In this document: positions 41,304-52,985 of the stretch, one piece after another
How the letters are laid out: the number at the start of each line of letters is the position of its first letter
How positions within the stretch are numbered: position 1 is the first letter of the stretch
Assembly (NCBI GenBank): GCA_951394045.1
Contig: OX595985.1
Span: 744,001 to 808,000, forward strand
Origin: Nitzschia sp. DOCU1
Lineage: Eukaryota > Bacillariophyta > Bacillariophyceae > Bacillariales > Bacillariaceae
Direction of reading: 5' to 3'
DNA: 64,000 nt
Translations under genes and position numbers: made by a program
The notes under the pieces: generated by a model
The model's database searches: none
Seen by the model: the letters and a program-made list of their open reading frames with translations, nothing else
What the model was told of the DNA's origin: nothing

Positions 41304-44300
41304 ATGAGCGGTCGAGGAAAAGGAAATTTTCGGTCCAAAGACCATCGAAGGAACGGACCGGGATGAGGAGCCAACAAGAGCAAGCCGGCGGCGAAGAAGT
41401 CCGTCGAAGACTACGTTTACTATTTGGGATCATCCAAACAAGCATCAGATTATGAGACGACAACAGAGTATCTCATCAACCACATTCAGCAAACGTTTGA
41501 CTACGGCGATGATATCGCAGAATCATTGAGTACATTGAAGGATGTCGATCTATTGATTCACAAGCCTACATTGCAGGTCAGCAGCGAGACAGACAACGAT
41601 AAGAAAAACGCCGAAAACGAGCAATTTAAGATGGAATTCAAGGAAAAGTTCGCGATCTACATGAAGCGAGTGGAGGCTTACAGCAAGAACCAAGGAAAAG
41701 CTTTTGCATTCCTATTGGATCGTTGCTCGAAAGGCATGAAAGAGAAGATACAAGCTCGTGCCGATTACGAAACATCAATCAAACAGAATCCACGGGAATT
41801 GCTGAAAGCGATCAAGCAACATGCGTTGAACTATCAAGAGAGTCGATACAACATGGCGATCGTGTACGATGCATTCACTGCGGTGCATACGACTACGCAG
41901 AAGGAAGGAGAAACACTACAAGAATACACCAAGAGGTTCAGGGTTGCCAAAGAAGTGTTGGAATCGCACCTCGGCGGGCCTGTGATTATTTCGAAAATCG
42001 CAAAATCAATGCCCGGGTATGCCGACAGTGCAGAAAAGAAAGCCGCATGTGAAAAAAGGGCATATGAGCAATACATGGCCTATGTATACATGAAGAACGC
42101 CGATCAGGGCAAATATGGCTCGATCCTGACTGGTTTGTCGACACAAAATTCCCTCGGAAACGAGCAATATCCGAAAACTATCACCGACGCAACGAACGTT
42201 TTGAGCAATCATCGTTTCGACAACTACAAGCAGTTGAAGAGTGAACGCAAGTCAAAGAAGGATGACAAGGACAAGGAAGAAGACAATCCCAAGTTATCTT
42301 TTGTGCAAGCTACTACCGTATGCTACTGCTGTGGCAAGCCAAATCACAAGTCAAGTCAATGCCGATTGAAAGAGAGAATCCCGAAGGACGAGTGGGCCAT
42401 CAACAAAGACCCCAAACTCAAGGAATCAGCGCAGGCTCATGTACAGACAGAGAAGACCGAAAGCAAGGAGTCAGCGAAAGGGAATATCGAAACTGCAAAA
42501 GCAGAGGCATGGGCCGGAGTACATTTTCAATTTTATCAAGCGGACGAGATGCGCAACATGATCCTACTGGACAACGAGAGCACTACCAACGTGTTCTGCA
42601 ACGCATTAATGGTGGAGAACATTCGCGAGACCCCAGACAAACTTTACCTGACCACGAGTGCAGGAGTGATGACAACAAACCTGAAAGCGACGCTACCTGG
42701 CTGGGGCGACGTCTGGTTTGATCCAGAGACGGTGACGAATATTCTAAGCTTTGCGCAAGTCAGGGACCGGTACCGTGTGGAATACAACTACGACAACGAT
42801 GTCTTTATAGTGCATCTTGGCACTAAAATGGTGAAATTTGAAAGGACTCCCGTCGGACTATACGGATTCAAGCCTAAGTTGAAAGGCGAGATGAAAGAAG
42901 AATTGCGATTCTTGACGACATTGGAAGAGAACAAAACTTTCTATACCCCGCGACAATTTGAGAGAGCAAAGAGAGCCAGAGACCTGTACCATGCATTGGG
43001 AACGCCATCGATCAAGGATTTCAAGGCAATGATCACAATCAACGCAGTCAGAAACAATCCAGTTACTGTCGACGACATCAAAATCGCGGAAGAAATATTT
43101 GGACCCGACATCGGTACATTGAAAGGCAAAACTACGCGAGCCAAACCAGCAACCGTGATTTCGGATTATATCGAGATACCACGAGAGTTGATCGACGCGC
43201 AACGAGACGTCACTTTGTGTATGGATGCAATGAAAGTGAACGGATTGTGGTTCCTAACTACAATTTCAAGGCATATATACTACCGCACCGCACAACACAC
43301 GGAGAATCAAACGGTCGATTGCTACAGAGAGGCACTACGATCAGTTATTCAGATCTACAATCGAGCAGGTTTCCAAGTGCGACGTATTCATTGCGACAAC
43401 GAATTTGTTGAGATTATGGATCAATTGATTGAAGACCCCGAATTCGACATTGAGATCAACTACGCCAATCCGCAAGAGCATGTTCCCGAAGCAGAACGCA
43501 ACAACAGAGTGTTGAAAGAGCGTGTACGGGCAGTATACCATCGACTACCCTACAACCGACTTCCCCGTACAATGGTGAAAACAATGGTGTCCGAAGCAGC
43601 ACGTAAACTGAATTTCTTTCCATCAAAGTACGGCGTTTCGAGATTCTATAGCCCGCGCATGATATTGCACCAACAAGCCCTCGAGTACAACAAGCACTGC
43701 AAATTTACATTTGGGACCTACGTGCAAGCTCATGATGAACCGCAACCAACCAATACTCAGCAAGCACGAACTTTGGACTGCATTTACTTAAGGCCGACTG
43801 GAAACGCGCAGGGCGGACACGAGTTATTTCATATCCCGACAAATCGCATCATTGTGCGACGCAACGTTACACCAATTCCAATTACCCCAGCAGTTCTCAA
43901 AGAAGTGGAAGCATTGGCCGCAAATCAGAACATGCCAAATGGACTTAAGATCCAAAACAAGACGGGCAATATATTGTTTGACAGCACCTGGATTGCAGGA
44001 GTGGATTTTGACGAAGAAGAATTTGACGACGAAAGCTACGACGAAGATGACGCTTCGAGTGACAACGAAGACGATCACGATCTACCAGACGAAGATTATT
44101 TCGATGACAACGGCGACGGAGAAGGCAATCTTGATCAGCCGAATGATAATAATCAGCAAGACGAAGAGAATGTTGGAGACGAAGACAACGAGGAAAATAA
44201 TGCACAAGCCAACGAAGCAGCTGACGAAGATGACAATAATGAAAGCGACGGCAACGAAGATATCACCGATGACAGCGATGAAAAAGAACAGTCAGACGGC

Positions 44301-46154
44301 GATGACAATGATGACGAAGAAGAGCAGCCAGAGCAGGAACCTACGATCGAAGAACGACCAAAATGCACCAGGATTCCAAACAAGTTCCTAACTACTGGAG
44401 ACTATGTGATGGAGCAACATGGCAACGACGAGATTGTTGAATATGCGTTGGACACGGCAAAAGTGATTGCAAGAGTGTTATATCACATCGGCGACAAATA
44501 CAGCGGAAAAGACTACGTTGGAAAACAGCATGCGCAGACTTACAGTCTTAAGATGGGCATCAAGAAATTTGGAGAGCGAGGACGACAGGCAGCGATCAAG
44601 GAACTACGCCAACTGCACGATCGCACGGTGTTTGAACCCGTGAAAATTGGAACACTATCAACCGAAGAAAAGCGCCGCGCTATGGAGAGTCTCATTTTCC
44701 TCACGGAAAAGCGTGATGGAACGATTAAGGGTCGAGCGTGCGCGAACGGCAGTATACAACGAACCTACATCGACAAGGACGATGCATCAAGCCCAACTGC
44801 CAGTACAGACGCTATACTCCTTACAGGAGTGATCGATGCGTATGAAGGCCGGGACGTCATGACAGCTGACATTCCTAACGCCTTTGTTCAGACAGAGGTC
44901 GATCCCGATGATGGAGTGATTCTGATGAAGATACATGGTGACATGGTGGACTACCTGGTCGAAATCGACCCACTACGTTATCGCAACTACGTGACAGTCG
45001 AGAACAACAAGAAGATACTGTACGTGCGAATGGTCAAGGCACTATACGGTATGCTGAAATCATCGCTACTTTACTACAAGAGATTCCGAAAGGACATTGA
45101 AGGAATTGGATTCAAGGTCAATCCATACGATCCATGTGTGGCCAATCGAACAGTGAACGGCAAGCAACATACTGTGGTATGGCACGTCGACGATTTGAAA
45201 TCAAGTCATGTGGACCCACAAGTCAACAAAGACTTTCTCAAATGGTTAAACCAGCAATACGCCGACGATGGAATAGCCGAGGTAAAAGCAACCTTCGGTA
45301 AGAGACACGACTATTTGGGAATGACTCTCGATTATACGGAGCCCGGAACATTGATTGTCGATATGCGAGACTACGTGCATACAATGCTTGAGGAATATTC
45401 TGAAACTACGGATGAAAAGCGTGCATGCCCATGGACCGAGAAATTGTTTAAAGTCGACAACACGGCAACTCAGCTCGATGCGGCGCGCGCAGCCGAATTT
45501 CATACCTTTGTGGCGAAGGGTTTGTTTCTAAGCAAGCGCGGAAGGCAGGATCTACAACCCGCAATTTCATTCTTGACTACGCGAGTTCGCAACCCAAACA
45601 AGAGCGACTGGGAGAAACTTAAGCGTATGATGGAATTCTTGAAAACTACCAAAGACGACGTGATGAAGCTGAAGGCAGAGAGTCTGAACGTGATCAAATG
45701 GTATCTGGACGCAGCATTCGCGGTACATCCAGACATGAAGAGTCACACTGGGGCTGCTATGACACTTGGTAAAGGCTGTCCTACTACCATTTCTACGAAG
45801 CAGAAAACCAATGCGCGAAGTTCTACCGAAGCGGAATTGATTTCAGGCGATGATATCATTTCGAAAGTTCTATGGACGCGACGATTCATGGAAGCGCAAG
45901 GAATCCAAGTGACTACGAACGTGATATTCCGAGACAATATGAGTTCGATGAAGTTGGAAGAAAATGGAAAAGAAAGCTGTGGGAAGAGGACACGACACTT
46001 CGATATCAAGTACTTCTACATCACAGATCTGATCAAGCGAAAGGAAGTTACTATCGAATACCGCCCAACGGATGAGATGATTGCAGACTACATGACCAAG
46101 CCATTGACTGGAGCGAAGTTTCATGCATTTCGGAAGGCTATTATGGGCAACTAG
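41304..46154 (+). CDS. Copia gag-pol polyprotein with an in-frame TGA at codon 21
   Basis: The frame has an ATG at 41304, a TGA at 41364-41366 and is then open to the TAG at 46154 (about 1,595 further codons). The residues just after the TGA look like genuine gag, so it probably interrupts the true start region; the next in-frame ATG is at 41631. Domains: gag; a CCHC zinc knuckle (42321-42362, C-x2-C-x4-H-x4-C); a protease with active site LLDNEST (42564-42584); integrase with a zinc-binding region and catalytic Asp 43224, Asp 43395 and Glu 43494; an Asp/Glu-rich spacer (44008-44345); reverse transcriptase with TADIPNAF and active site HVDD (45183-45194); and RNase H starting WYLDAAF (45702). 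The catalytic residues I can identify are present, so the pol part looks functional if translated. Confidence 0.9.
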
Positions 46155-46182
46155 ATCTACATCCGATTGGCCGGCAGGAGTG

Positions 46183-46529
46183 TGTTGGACGCGATATTTC
46201 GCGACGATGAATCACATGAATCAAGAGTACTGAATTAGGCGCATATAGTGACCGCTGAAGCACGAGTCAAATACGACTGAATCAGACAACTACAACTGCG
46301 AGAGATTTCGATGGAGAGATGAAGAGACTCGAAGAAAAATTGAAAGAGGATGAAGAAAGAAACAAAAGGACATTACGAGGAATAGCTCATACTTTCTATA
46401 ATATCTTAGACTCGACGACTATCACCAGATCTACCTGATTTTTACTTCTACCGAGATTCTATTTCATTCACGGACTGTTCAAGAGACAGACGGAGCGATA
46501 CCAGGCGCTACGTGAATTGAATTTCAACA
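46183..46529 (+). repeat. Right (3') LTR, 347 bp
   Basis: Matches the left LTR base for base on my reading, and is followed by the AGAGG target duplication. Confidence 0.95.
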
Positions 46530-46534
46530 AGAGG
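46530..46534. repeat. Target-site duplication, right copy (AGAGG)
   Basis: Matches 40813-40817. Confidence 0.9.
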
Positions 46535-47547
46535 AGTCACGAAGGTTCGGCGACGCCCTTCGTTCGATCGTTACGTGTCAGCGGCGGCCATGGAAGCCTA
46601 CTGTATGTCGGTGCTATTGTAATGTAGGACAGAGTAAAAGTAAAGTAGTCGACTGTACTCGTTCGTGCGAAATTCATTCCTAATAGTAGTGGTATTTTAT
46701 TACATAATGGCCATAGTACCACGGTTGACACGGGGTTTTTAGCTCCTCTCAAAAGTAGAGTGTGATTTTGCCGGTCTACTACCGTCTCTGAAAGTCGATC
46801 AACCCGGTCCGGCAATCATAGACCAGGTAGCTGCTCCCAATTTCAGACCTAGTCTTGGCTGGAGACTTAGCACCAACAACATGTTTGGTTGCATGCTGTT
46901 GCTAGTAGTATTAGCATTGTAGAGGGCAAATTTCTTTGCCATGCAACGTTGAGAGTTTCTTGACGAGACCTCTAAACTCTTCTTAGACGCAAAAAGAATA
47001 CTACAGTGCGGTAGATAGCAGTATTACTATCCGGTAGTTGAATCTCCCTCGCTGCCCGTCACCGACTCCAGCCCAATTCTAGCCGCGCCTTTGACACGAG
47101 AAGGTCCAGCTGCAGTTAACTTTGTTGGACTTGTTGATGACCCATGGTTCCATCCAACTCGAGTTAGGCGAGATAATGATGACTTCCAGTCGCTGCTTTA
47201 ATGGTAGTATAGAGCTTGTTAGAGGTAGGAAACGCCTAGTGGAGAAAGTCACGTTTTGATGCTACTACTATCTATACAATGACGGCCGAAACAACTTGAT
47301 GCATCGGGTGCAGGTTGGGGCGACCGAATGGAAACCTACGATGCTCTTGTAATTATCGGCCGCCCTATTTTGATGAGTCCAAGCGATGGTGCTCCCATGC
47401 CCAGCTACGGTATTCATTAGAGTACGTTTCTATCATGGACACATTGTCATTGCATTCGAGACATACTATAAACAACGTATGGGGCTACATGCCACCAATA
47501 AACGAAGAGCAGATCAATGATACAGGTGGATGCTCTGAATACTTACG
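46535..47547. other. Intergenic, originally contiguous with the paralog B promoter
   Basis: About 1 kb with no gene or RNA that I can support. The first part would have been upstream sequence of paralog B before the insertion. Confidence 0.55.
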
Positions 47548-48627
47548 CTATGATGTTTTGGGAGGAGGCGACGATGCTGCCTTTTGTTTTAGTTCGGTAT
47601 CGCCGTCACTGGCTGTCTTTCCCTCGCTTTTCTGCCCGTCTGAAAGTGCCAGTGCCATCCCATCCTCATTTGCATTGTCTTCGGATTTACCAGCGGATGA
47701 CTCTGCCCCATCCTCGTCCTCTGCGTCGGAATCTTCGTCGTCAGACTCACGATCTTGATCTTCCAAAGCCTCCTTTCCTGTGATATGAAAGTCCCATGCC
47801 TCCAACGGGCGGACAAGGTCCTTTAGCAGTAAAGCGTCATCGTCTTCTTCTTCTTCACCCTTTTGCGAAGCATGTACTTCACCCACCTTCTCCAAATAGT
47901 AGTCTTCCTCCTCGTCTATTGAATCATAAGATTCATCATCTTCGTCCATGGGCGGAACAGCCCCCCCGGCGGGTTTGGCCCCATTTGTTGCCGGTGGGTC
48001 GTCGTCCTTTTTCTTTTTCTTCTTCTTTTTCTCATCGGTGGCTTTCGATGCTCCACCACCTTTTTTTAGTGAGTCTGCGGCTGAGATTGTGTTCACATGC
48101 GCTGCTTCCCTAGCATCCTCTGCTTCTTCTCTCCGACGTTTCCGGTCGTCCGTATCAGCTTGATAATGCTGCATGTGACGCTTCCGGTGCCGAGCAGCGT
48201 CCCTGGCCAGTTCGGCTCCCTTTAGCCGTTGGTCACGACATGCTACAGCTTGCTGCAGTACTGTAGCCAAGAAACGATCTGCAGAGGCAGATATTACCGC
48301 CGCCACCGTATCGTCCAAGTAACCGACGCCCTGCCGATGAAGCATTCGTCTGGATAGCGCAGTAGGGACAGTTGGTCCGCTCGAAGCATCAGTCGCGGGA
48401 TGTAGATCATCGCGTCGCTGTAGCCGATGAATAAAGCGTTGTTTTTGAGCATCTTCAGCTAATGTCTCGGCAGCTGCCAACTCCTCGGGAGTCTTTGGTG
48501 CTGCAATTTGGGGACTTTGCAGATTTCCTTTCCCCGGTGACCGGGCCGTGATTGCAGCCGAGGGAGAGGAGCCAGCTGGTGGAAGGCCCACCTTGGCCCT
48601 TTGGAGCTCGATCATTCGTTCACTCAT
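47548..48627 (-). CDS. Nuclear charged protein, TAF4-like (tentative)
   Basis: Intact 359-aa frame from the ATG at 48627. A helical region (RRMLHRQGVGYLDDTVAAV, then ISASADRFLATVLQQAVACR) followed by a long basic helix (RHRKRHMQHYQADTDDRKRRR) resembles the C-terminal histone-fold/conserved region of TFIID subunit TAF4, which ends in a similar charged helix with an A-x-x-L-K/G block (here ISAADSLKKGGG). A run of eight lysines (a possible nuclear signal) and a long Asp/Glu/Ser-rich acidic tail follow. A nuclear location is likely; the TAF4 assignment is moderate and would predict a partner TAF12. Confidence 0.5.
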   Translation of the reverse strand: MSERMIELQRAKVGLPPAGSSPSAAITARSPGKGNLQSPQIAAPKTPEELAAAETLAEDAQKQRFIHRLQRRDDLHPATDASSGPTVPTALSRRMLHRQGVGYLDDTVAAVISASADRFLATVLQQAVACRDQRLKGAELARDAARHRKRHMQHYQADTDDRKRRREEAEDAREAAHVNTISAADSLKKGGGASKATDEKKKKKKKKDDDPPATNGAKPAGGAVPPMDEDDESYDSIDEEEDYYLEKVGEVHASQKGEEEEDDDALLLKDLVRPLEAWDFHITGKEALEDQDRESDDEDSDAEDEDGAESSAGKSEDNANEDGMALALSDGQKSEGKTASDGDTELKQKAASSPPPKTS

Positions 48628-49859
48628 GTTGATTTACTTTGCAGACGGAAAGTCTGTTTTGTCGTTGTAGTCCCGATCCCCGGCAGGGGCTGCGCTTAAG
48701 CAACTCTGCCTTTGCCTTGGATTTATCCTTTTGCGCTGATTGAATCGAAAATTTAACGCTTCCCTCTCACTACCATAATATGAAAAACGACCCGTCGAAA
48801 TATATGATCCCCTCACTGTTGCCACCGAATAGCAATGTCGTAGCGATGCCGATATCTTCCCAAGTTGTAAGATCTGTCGACCCTCTCAGACGATCAAAGC
48901 CTCCCTGGAATCAAAGCGTTTCTGTCTCTGGCCTCTCTAGCCCTTGTCACCGACCACGAAAGAGTTCCAGCCTTATCAATGCAAAATGCAAGTTACAAGA
49001 AGCTCTCGGCCCGGGATAGAGAGATGGTAGGAGAGAGCGATGCTGTTGAGACCACAAAAAACCAGTGTGGCATATCGCGTAAATACCCGTCAGCTGTGGT
49101 GTGTGAGAGGGCCGAAACCGACCGAAGGCACATCATGAACACCAACGAAGAACAGACGATTGCTCACGTCACCTGCAAGGCCAAAAGTCGTACCAGTCGA
49201 ATAATCCCCTTTTTCTCATGGTGGCGTCCCTGAGTGATGGCGGTACTATGAGCTTTCGAGCTTCTCGTCCATCCAGACTTTCTTCAAATCGTACTACTCG
49301 AATATCTATAGTTACTAAAGCAGCGCAGAGTACGCACTATCCAGTTAGCAACTACCTTGATGATCGAAGAGGTTCGACCGCCTCTTTATTCGCCAGAGGG
49401 ATGATACCTACTACCGGTAGCTGACACATGTCGATCACGGTACTATCATACCGTGCCTCGCATATCTATACGGCACCAGGGACCGTCACTGGGGGCGAGG
49501 CAAAAGCCCTCGAGGTAATACCCAAGATTTCTCAGTGAATTAGTAGTTCTACTATGGGCGTAGCATAGAATAGGACAGTCTCGCCAGCCTTTTCAACTCG
49601 TTGGCCATTGACGCGCTTAGGAATTATCTAGCCCGGAGGTAGTCTGCGCTATTCGTCTACTGTCCTATCGGAATTTCAATCGATAGGGCATCCCCGCGAA
49701 CTGCACTACTACGCGCATTTAGATCTCCCCCGGAAAGGATTATCGAACTCTCTAGAGTAGTCGAGGACTATCTCGTCTTTTCTGATTCGGCGACGAAAGG
49801 CATGATGATGATACTCAATCGCGGGCAACGAGTAGCAGAAGATTAAGATGCGACCCCAG
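48628..49859. other. Intergenic region, 1.2 kb
   Basis: Only short frames without motifs occur. A small perfect hairpin (CACGGTA / TACCGTG, 49436-49455, 6-nt loop) is present. Confidence 0.5.
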
Positions 49860-51386
49860 CTATAGGGATTCAACTCCTTCATCATCATCAAAGGCGTCAC
49901 AAGGTAACCCGTTTTCGTTCGTCTCGTCTTCGTGATAGAAAAGATGAGCGAGCTTGGCTTCATCTTCGCCACAAGAACTCATCATTGATAACCAGAGATC
50001 GGCCAACGGTCGCCTGCTGCTTTTTGAAGAATCAGTTTCGTGCTCGCAGATTCCAGACAACGCAATCTCTGGCGGTCCACGACAAGGGATCCAGAATCCT
50101 TGGGCAATCTCGTTCTGCAACTGACCGACGGACCATGTGGAGGCACCAACGAAAAAAGAAACGTCATCTTACGAGTACAAGTAGTAAATCAAGTGAGTCC
50201 ATCGGTGTCGCTAGACATACCACGATCATGTCGAACAATCCGACGTTTGCGTACCACGATCCATTCGCCCTTCTTCTACCGCCGTCATGGCTTTGAAAAT
50301 CTCGCCCTGGAAGTACGTTGCTCGGTCAGAAAATAGTGCTGCGCTCGTATCATCGCCTTCTGGAATCATGGGGATAATTCTACCACCAATCGACATATCT
50401 CCGTCCCCCTCTTCTCCTTCTGGGGTCGATGGCAAGCAATGAAGCATCTGTAACGCTACGTGGACAGGCCCGCCCTCGCGCACAACAGAGTCCCCAAACA
50501 CCTCCGCTAGTTTGCCTGGAAGCATGTGTTGCTCAAAAGCTTCTCTTAGCGTTCGGTTCTTGCCAGTATCTGCATGTACGCTGGCTCGATTGACGATCAG
50601 GCCATAGGTCTGCTGTCCGGGCAGACTTCCTACTCTTCGTTTGGACGCACTTTCGTCGTCTTCGCGTATTGACTTCTTGTGACTTTCGTCTTCATGTTGT
50701 AGAATACAAATCACAGTTTTAGCAAAGAAAGAGTCGTTCATATGTGGATGTGCCAAGAGAAAGGCCCCAGGACGCAAGTGTGCTGTCGAAGGTCGAAATG
50801 GAAGCGGCGACACATTCCAAGCTGCTTGATTGGGAAGTGGCTTCGGAGAACCACTCTCCAAGTAATCCCAATATGAAAGCTTTTTGTTGAGTTCACGGAG
50901 TGCTGTAAATGCAACTTTTCGGCGCGTGGAATATGTGAAATGTATTGATTGGCAGTCTGGACCGTCGCGGAACTCTCGCCGTATCACCTTCCAAAGGATC
51001 GTTGAGTCCACCAAGGATGGCCAAGTCGATTTGCCAATACCCTCTTGATCGCCCGCACAGACAACTTCTCGGAGAAGCCGTCGAAATAACCGTTGATAGG
51101 TTCTGTTTGGTGGAATAACCTCATTGGTGCCATTTAGGTCGCTATCGCCTGAATTTTCGCTTCCAGTCTGATATCGGGTCGTCAGGTCTCGCGCCTGTTC
51201 CTGTTTTCCCTTGGGAGCGGCGGCAACGAATGCCTGCCAATCTGATATATGATCATCGATACCAGTGCGACTTAAAAGGCAGTTCATAACTCTGGCATTG
51301 GGCGATGGTTCAGTGAAAGGCTTGGCAGCGCGAAGCAGGTTCCTGTAGAGCCTCAGAATGACAACTGGGGGGAGTTGTGGCGCCAT
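49860..51386 (-). CDS. LYR-motif plus AlgH/UPF0301 (DUF179) fusion protein
   Basis: Two exons (51386-50255, 50167-49860) joined by an 87-bp intron give 479 aa; the join restores a continuous domain (DDVSFFVGASTWSVGQLQNEI). The N-terminus has a Complex1-LYR-type helix (VILRLYRNLLRAAKPF) and a second similar one (YQRLFRRLLREVV). The second half is AlgH/UPF0301: LRPGAFLLAHPHMNDSFF, TYGLIVNR, GGPVHVALQMLH, then in exon 2 W-x2-G-Q-L-x2-E and GFWIP. LYR proteins usually work in mitochondria with acyl carrier protein; UPF0301 proteins have no firmly known biochemical role. The donor GTACGC is non-ideal, but the domain match supports the splice. Confidence 0.85.
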
Positions 51387-51923
51387 CGTTCCGACACAAT
51401 TGAGCCGGTCAGGTCCCCCGACTGCTTCTGATCAGCCTTCTCTTGCTTGCCTTATAGTCTCGCTAGACAAATTGAATCAGATATTCAGAGACTGTCAGAG
51501 CCCAAAGTATGGGCGGTAACATTTTGTCATCGTGACATGATTGATGAAATCGGGAAGAGGGAGGTGCGCCATCTTTTTCTCGCTGTTTACGTCTTACTAT
51601 TAGTGAATGATGATCCGGGAGTGGACTAAAGGGAACCGAACTCCCAGCAATCCAAGGGAACCATCGTTTTGCCGGAGAAGCGAGTTAGTCGGTAATTAAT
51701 ACAATAGCAAAGGCTACAATCTTGAGATTACTGGGACGTTCTAGCAGTAGCTATGGCGGTGAATCGATATTTCGTTGTGTCTATTGCCGAAAGAATTTAG
51801 AAGGCTTTAGGAGTTACTCTCGAGCGTCCCGAGCGGAAGACTGCGGCTACAACTTTCATGCGAACCATTCCTTTCCTAGTAGCTACCAATTCCCAGCGAA
51901 CGAGGATACCTCCGACTGGTCAC
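51387..51923. other. Spacer between two minus-strand genes
   Basis: No gene is supported; it likely holds the promoter of the AlgH-like gene and the 3' region of its upstream neighbour. Confidence 0.5.
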
Positions 51924-52985
51924 CTATGACTTCTGCGCCTGTTGTCGCTGCTGAATCTGCTGCCAAACTCGTTTCACAATCTTGTCATGGCGTTTCTTCA
52001 TTTCCTCGGCTGCAATGCGGTATGGGTTCCCCGGATCCGAGTTATATTTAATCGCATTGTCCAGCATGAGCTCAACATCCCCAAAGAAGGCTTGAAGAGT
52101 CGTGTATTGCATCTTGTTGACGCGATTCTGGATATAAGTCAAATTCATGGGAGTCGTAATAATGTCGAAGTAGTCGGGTGCACCAATACTAGCGCAGTTG
52201 TCTCGGTCAATGACAATTCGAAATGGATTCGTGCCACCCAAGTTTGGAAACTCCATGTCCCACAGCTTTTTGAAGACCGGCTCAATAATCTTGTGCAATG
52301 CCAGCTGTGGGCTTTCTGCCTTCTTGCGAAGGGCCGCAAGATTTTCTTCTTCGCGGCGTCTTCGTTCTTCCTCTTCCCGCCGCTTTCGGGAATCTTCCCA
52401 TTGTCGAGCTTGCTCTCTCTGCCGCTCCAATTCTGCTCGCCTTCGAGCAGCCTCGACTTGTTCCATTGCAGATGCGCTATTCACGGGAGAATTACTTCGA
52501 AGCGTCTTTTCCTTGCGCGTCTGCAAATGTAACGCCATGCCATCTAGATGCCTCTTCCTCTCTGGATGCATCGCTTGATACGCCAGGGTCGCCTCAAGCA
52601 AAGGCACCTGCTCGTGCTCCTTAGCCTCGCGCAAAGTGAAAGCGGTTCTCATGGCTTCTTCTTCGAGGGGTTTTCGTTGCGAGATCCGATCAAACGGATC
52701 CTTTCCTTGCATTTCTTGCATATATCGTTCGACCTTTTCTCGCAACCTACTACCAATCCGCTTGTAGAACTTGTCCTTGGTCAATACAGGAGTTCGATGT
52801 GTCAAGCTTCGGCTTAGTACCAGCTTTTTGTAAGTAGGGTCCAAAGGCTCCCGTCTATTGACATTTTGCATTTCCAGCCGCAGCTGCCGCCGCAAGTCAT
52901 CTTCGCTGGAAGACGACACCGAGGGATCGGCTGGTGCTGCGGAAACAGCCGGATCTACAACTGCAGGGGACGAAGGAACAGACAT
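51924..52985 (-). CDS. Bromodomain protein
   Basis: A 353-aa intronless gene from the ATG at 52985. The N-terminal half is low complexity, then basic/helical, followed by a long Arg/Glu-rich single helix (ERQREQARQWEDSRKRREEE). The C-terminal third is one bromodomain, the acetyl-lysine reader: YFDIITTPMNLTYIQNRV is the ZA-loop/helix-A region, and DNAIKYNSDPGNPYRIAAEE carries the conserved Asn that hydrogen-bonds acetyl-lysine. It resembles short BET-like proteins but lacks a second bromodomain and a clear ET domain. A nuclear chromatin role is likely. Confidence 0.92.
   Translation of the reverse strand: MSVPSSPAVVDPAVSAAPADPSVSSSSEDDLRRQLRLEMQNVNRREPLDPTYKKLVLSRSLTHRTPVLTKDKFYKRIGSRLREKVERYMQEMQGKDPFDRISQRKPLEEEAMRTAFTLREAKEHEQVPLLEATLAYQAMHPERKRHLDGMALHLQTRKEKTLRSNSPVNSASAMEQVEAARRRAELERQREQARQWEDSRKRREEEERRRREEENLAALRKKAESPQLALHKIIEPVFKKLWDMEFPNLGGTNPFRIVIDRDNCASIGAPDYFDIITTPMNLTYIQNRVNKMQYTTLQAFFGDVELMLDNAIKYNSDPGNPYRIAAEEMKKRHDKIVKRVWQQIQQRQQAQKS

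Larger units (their letters stand above)
40818..46529 (+). mobile_element. Intact Ty1/copia LTR retrotransposon (CoDi-like)
   Basis: This 5,712-bp element has two 347-bp LTRs (TG...CA ends) that I read as identical, 5-bp duplications AGAGG on both sides, and one long gag-pol frame in copia order (protease, integrase, reverse transcriptase, RNase H). The domain order and integrase/RT motifs resemble the diatom CoDi lineages. Identical LTRs indicate a very recent insertion. The tract before the right LTR (about 46173-46182, GGCAGGAGTG) is a weak purine-rich plus-strand primer. Nothing resembling an envelope gene is present. The only evident lesion is an in-frame TGA near the start of gag. Confidence 0.96.

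Noticed and set aside
44153..44383. Ser-rich minus-strand frame in the retrotransposon
   Set aside because: Reverse complement of the Asp/Glu spacer of the polyprotein.
49436..49455. Small perfect hairpin CACGGTA/TACCGTG
   Set aside because: Stem of only 7 bp and a single copy, expected by chance in a region this size.
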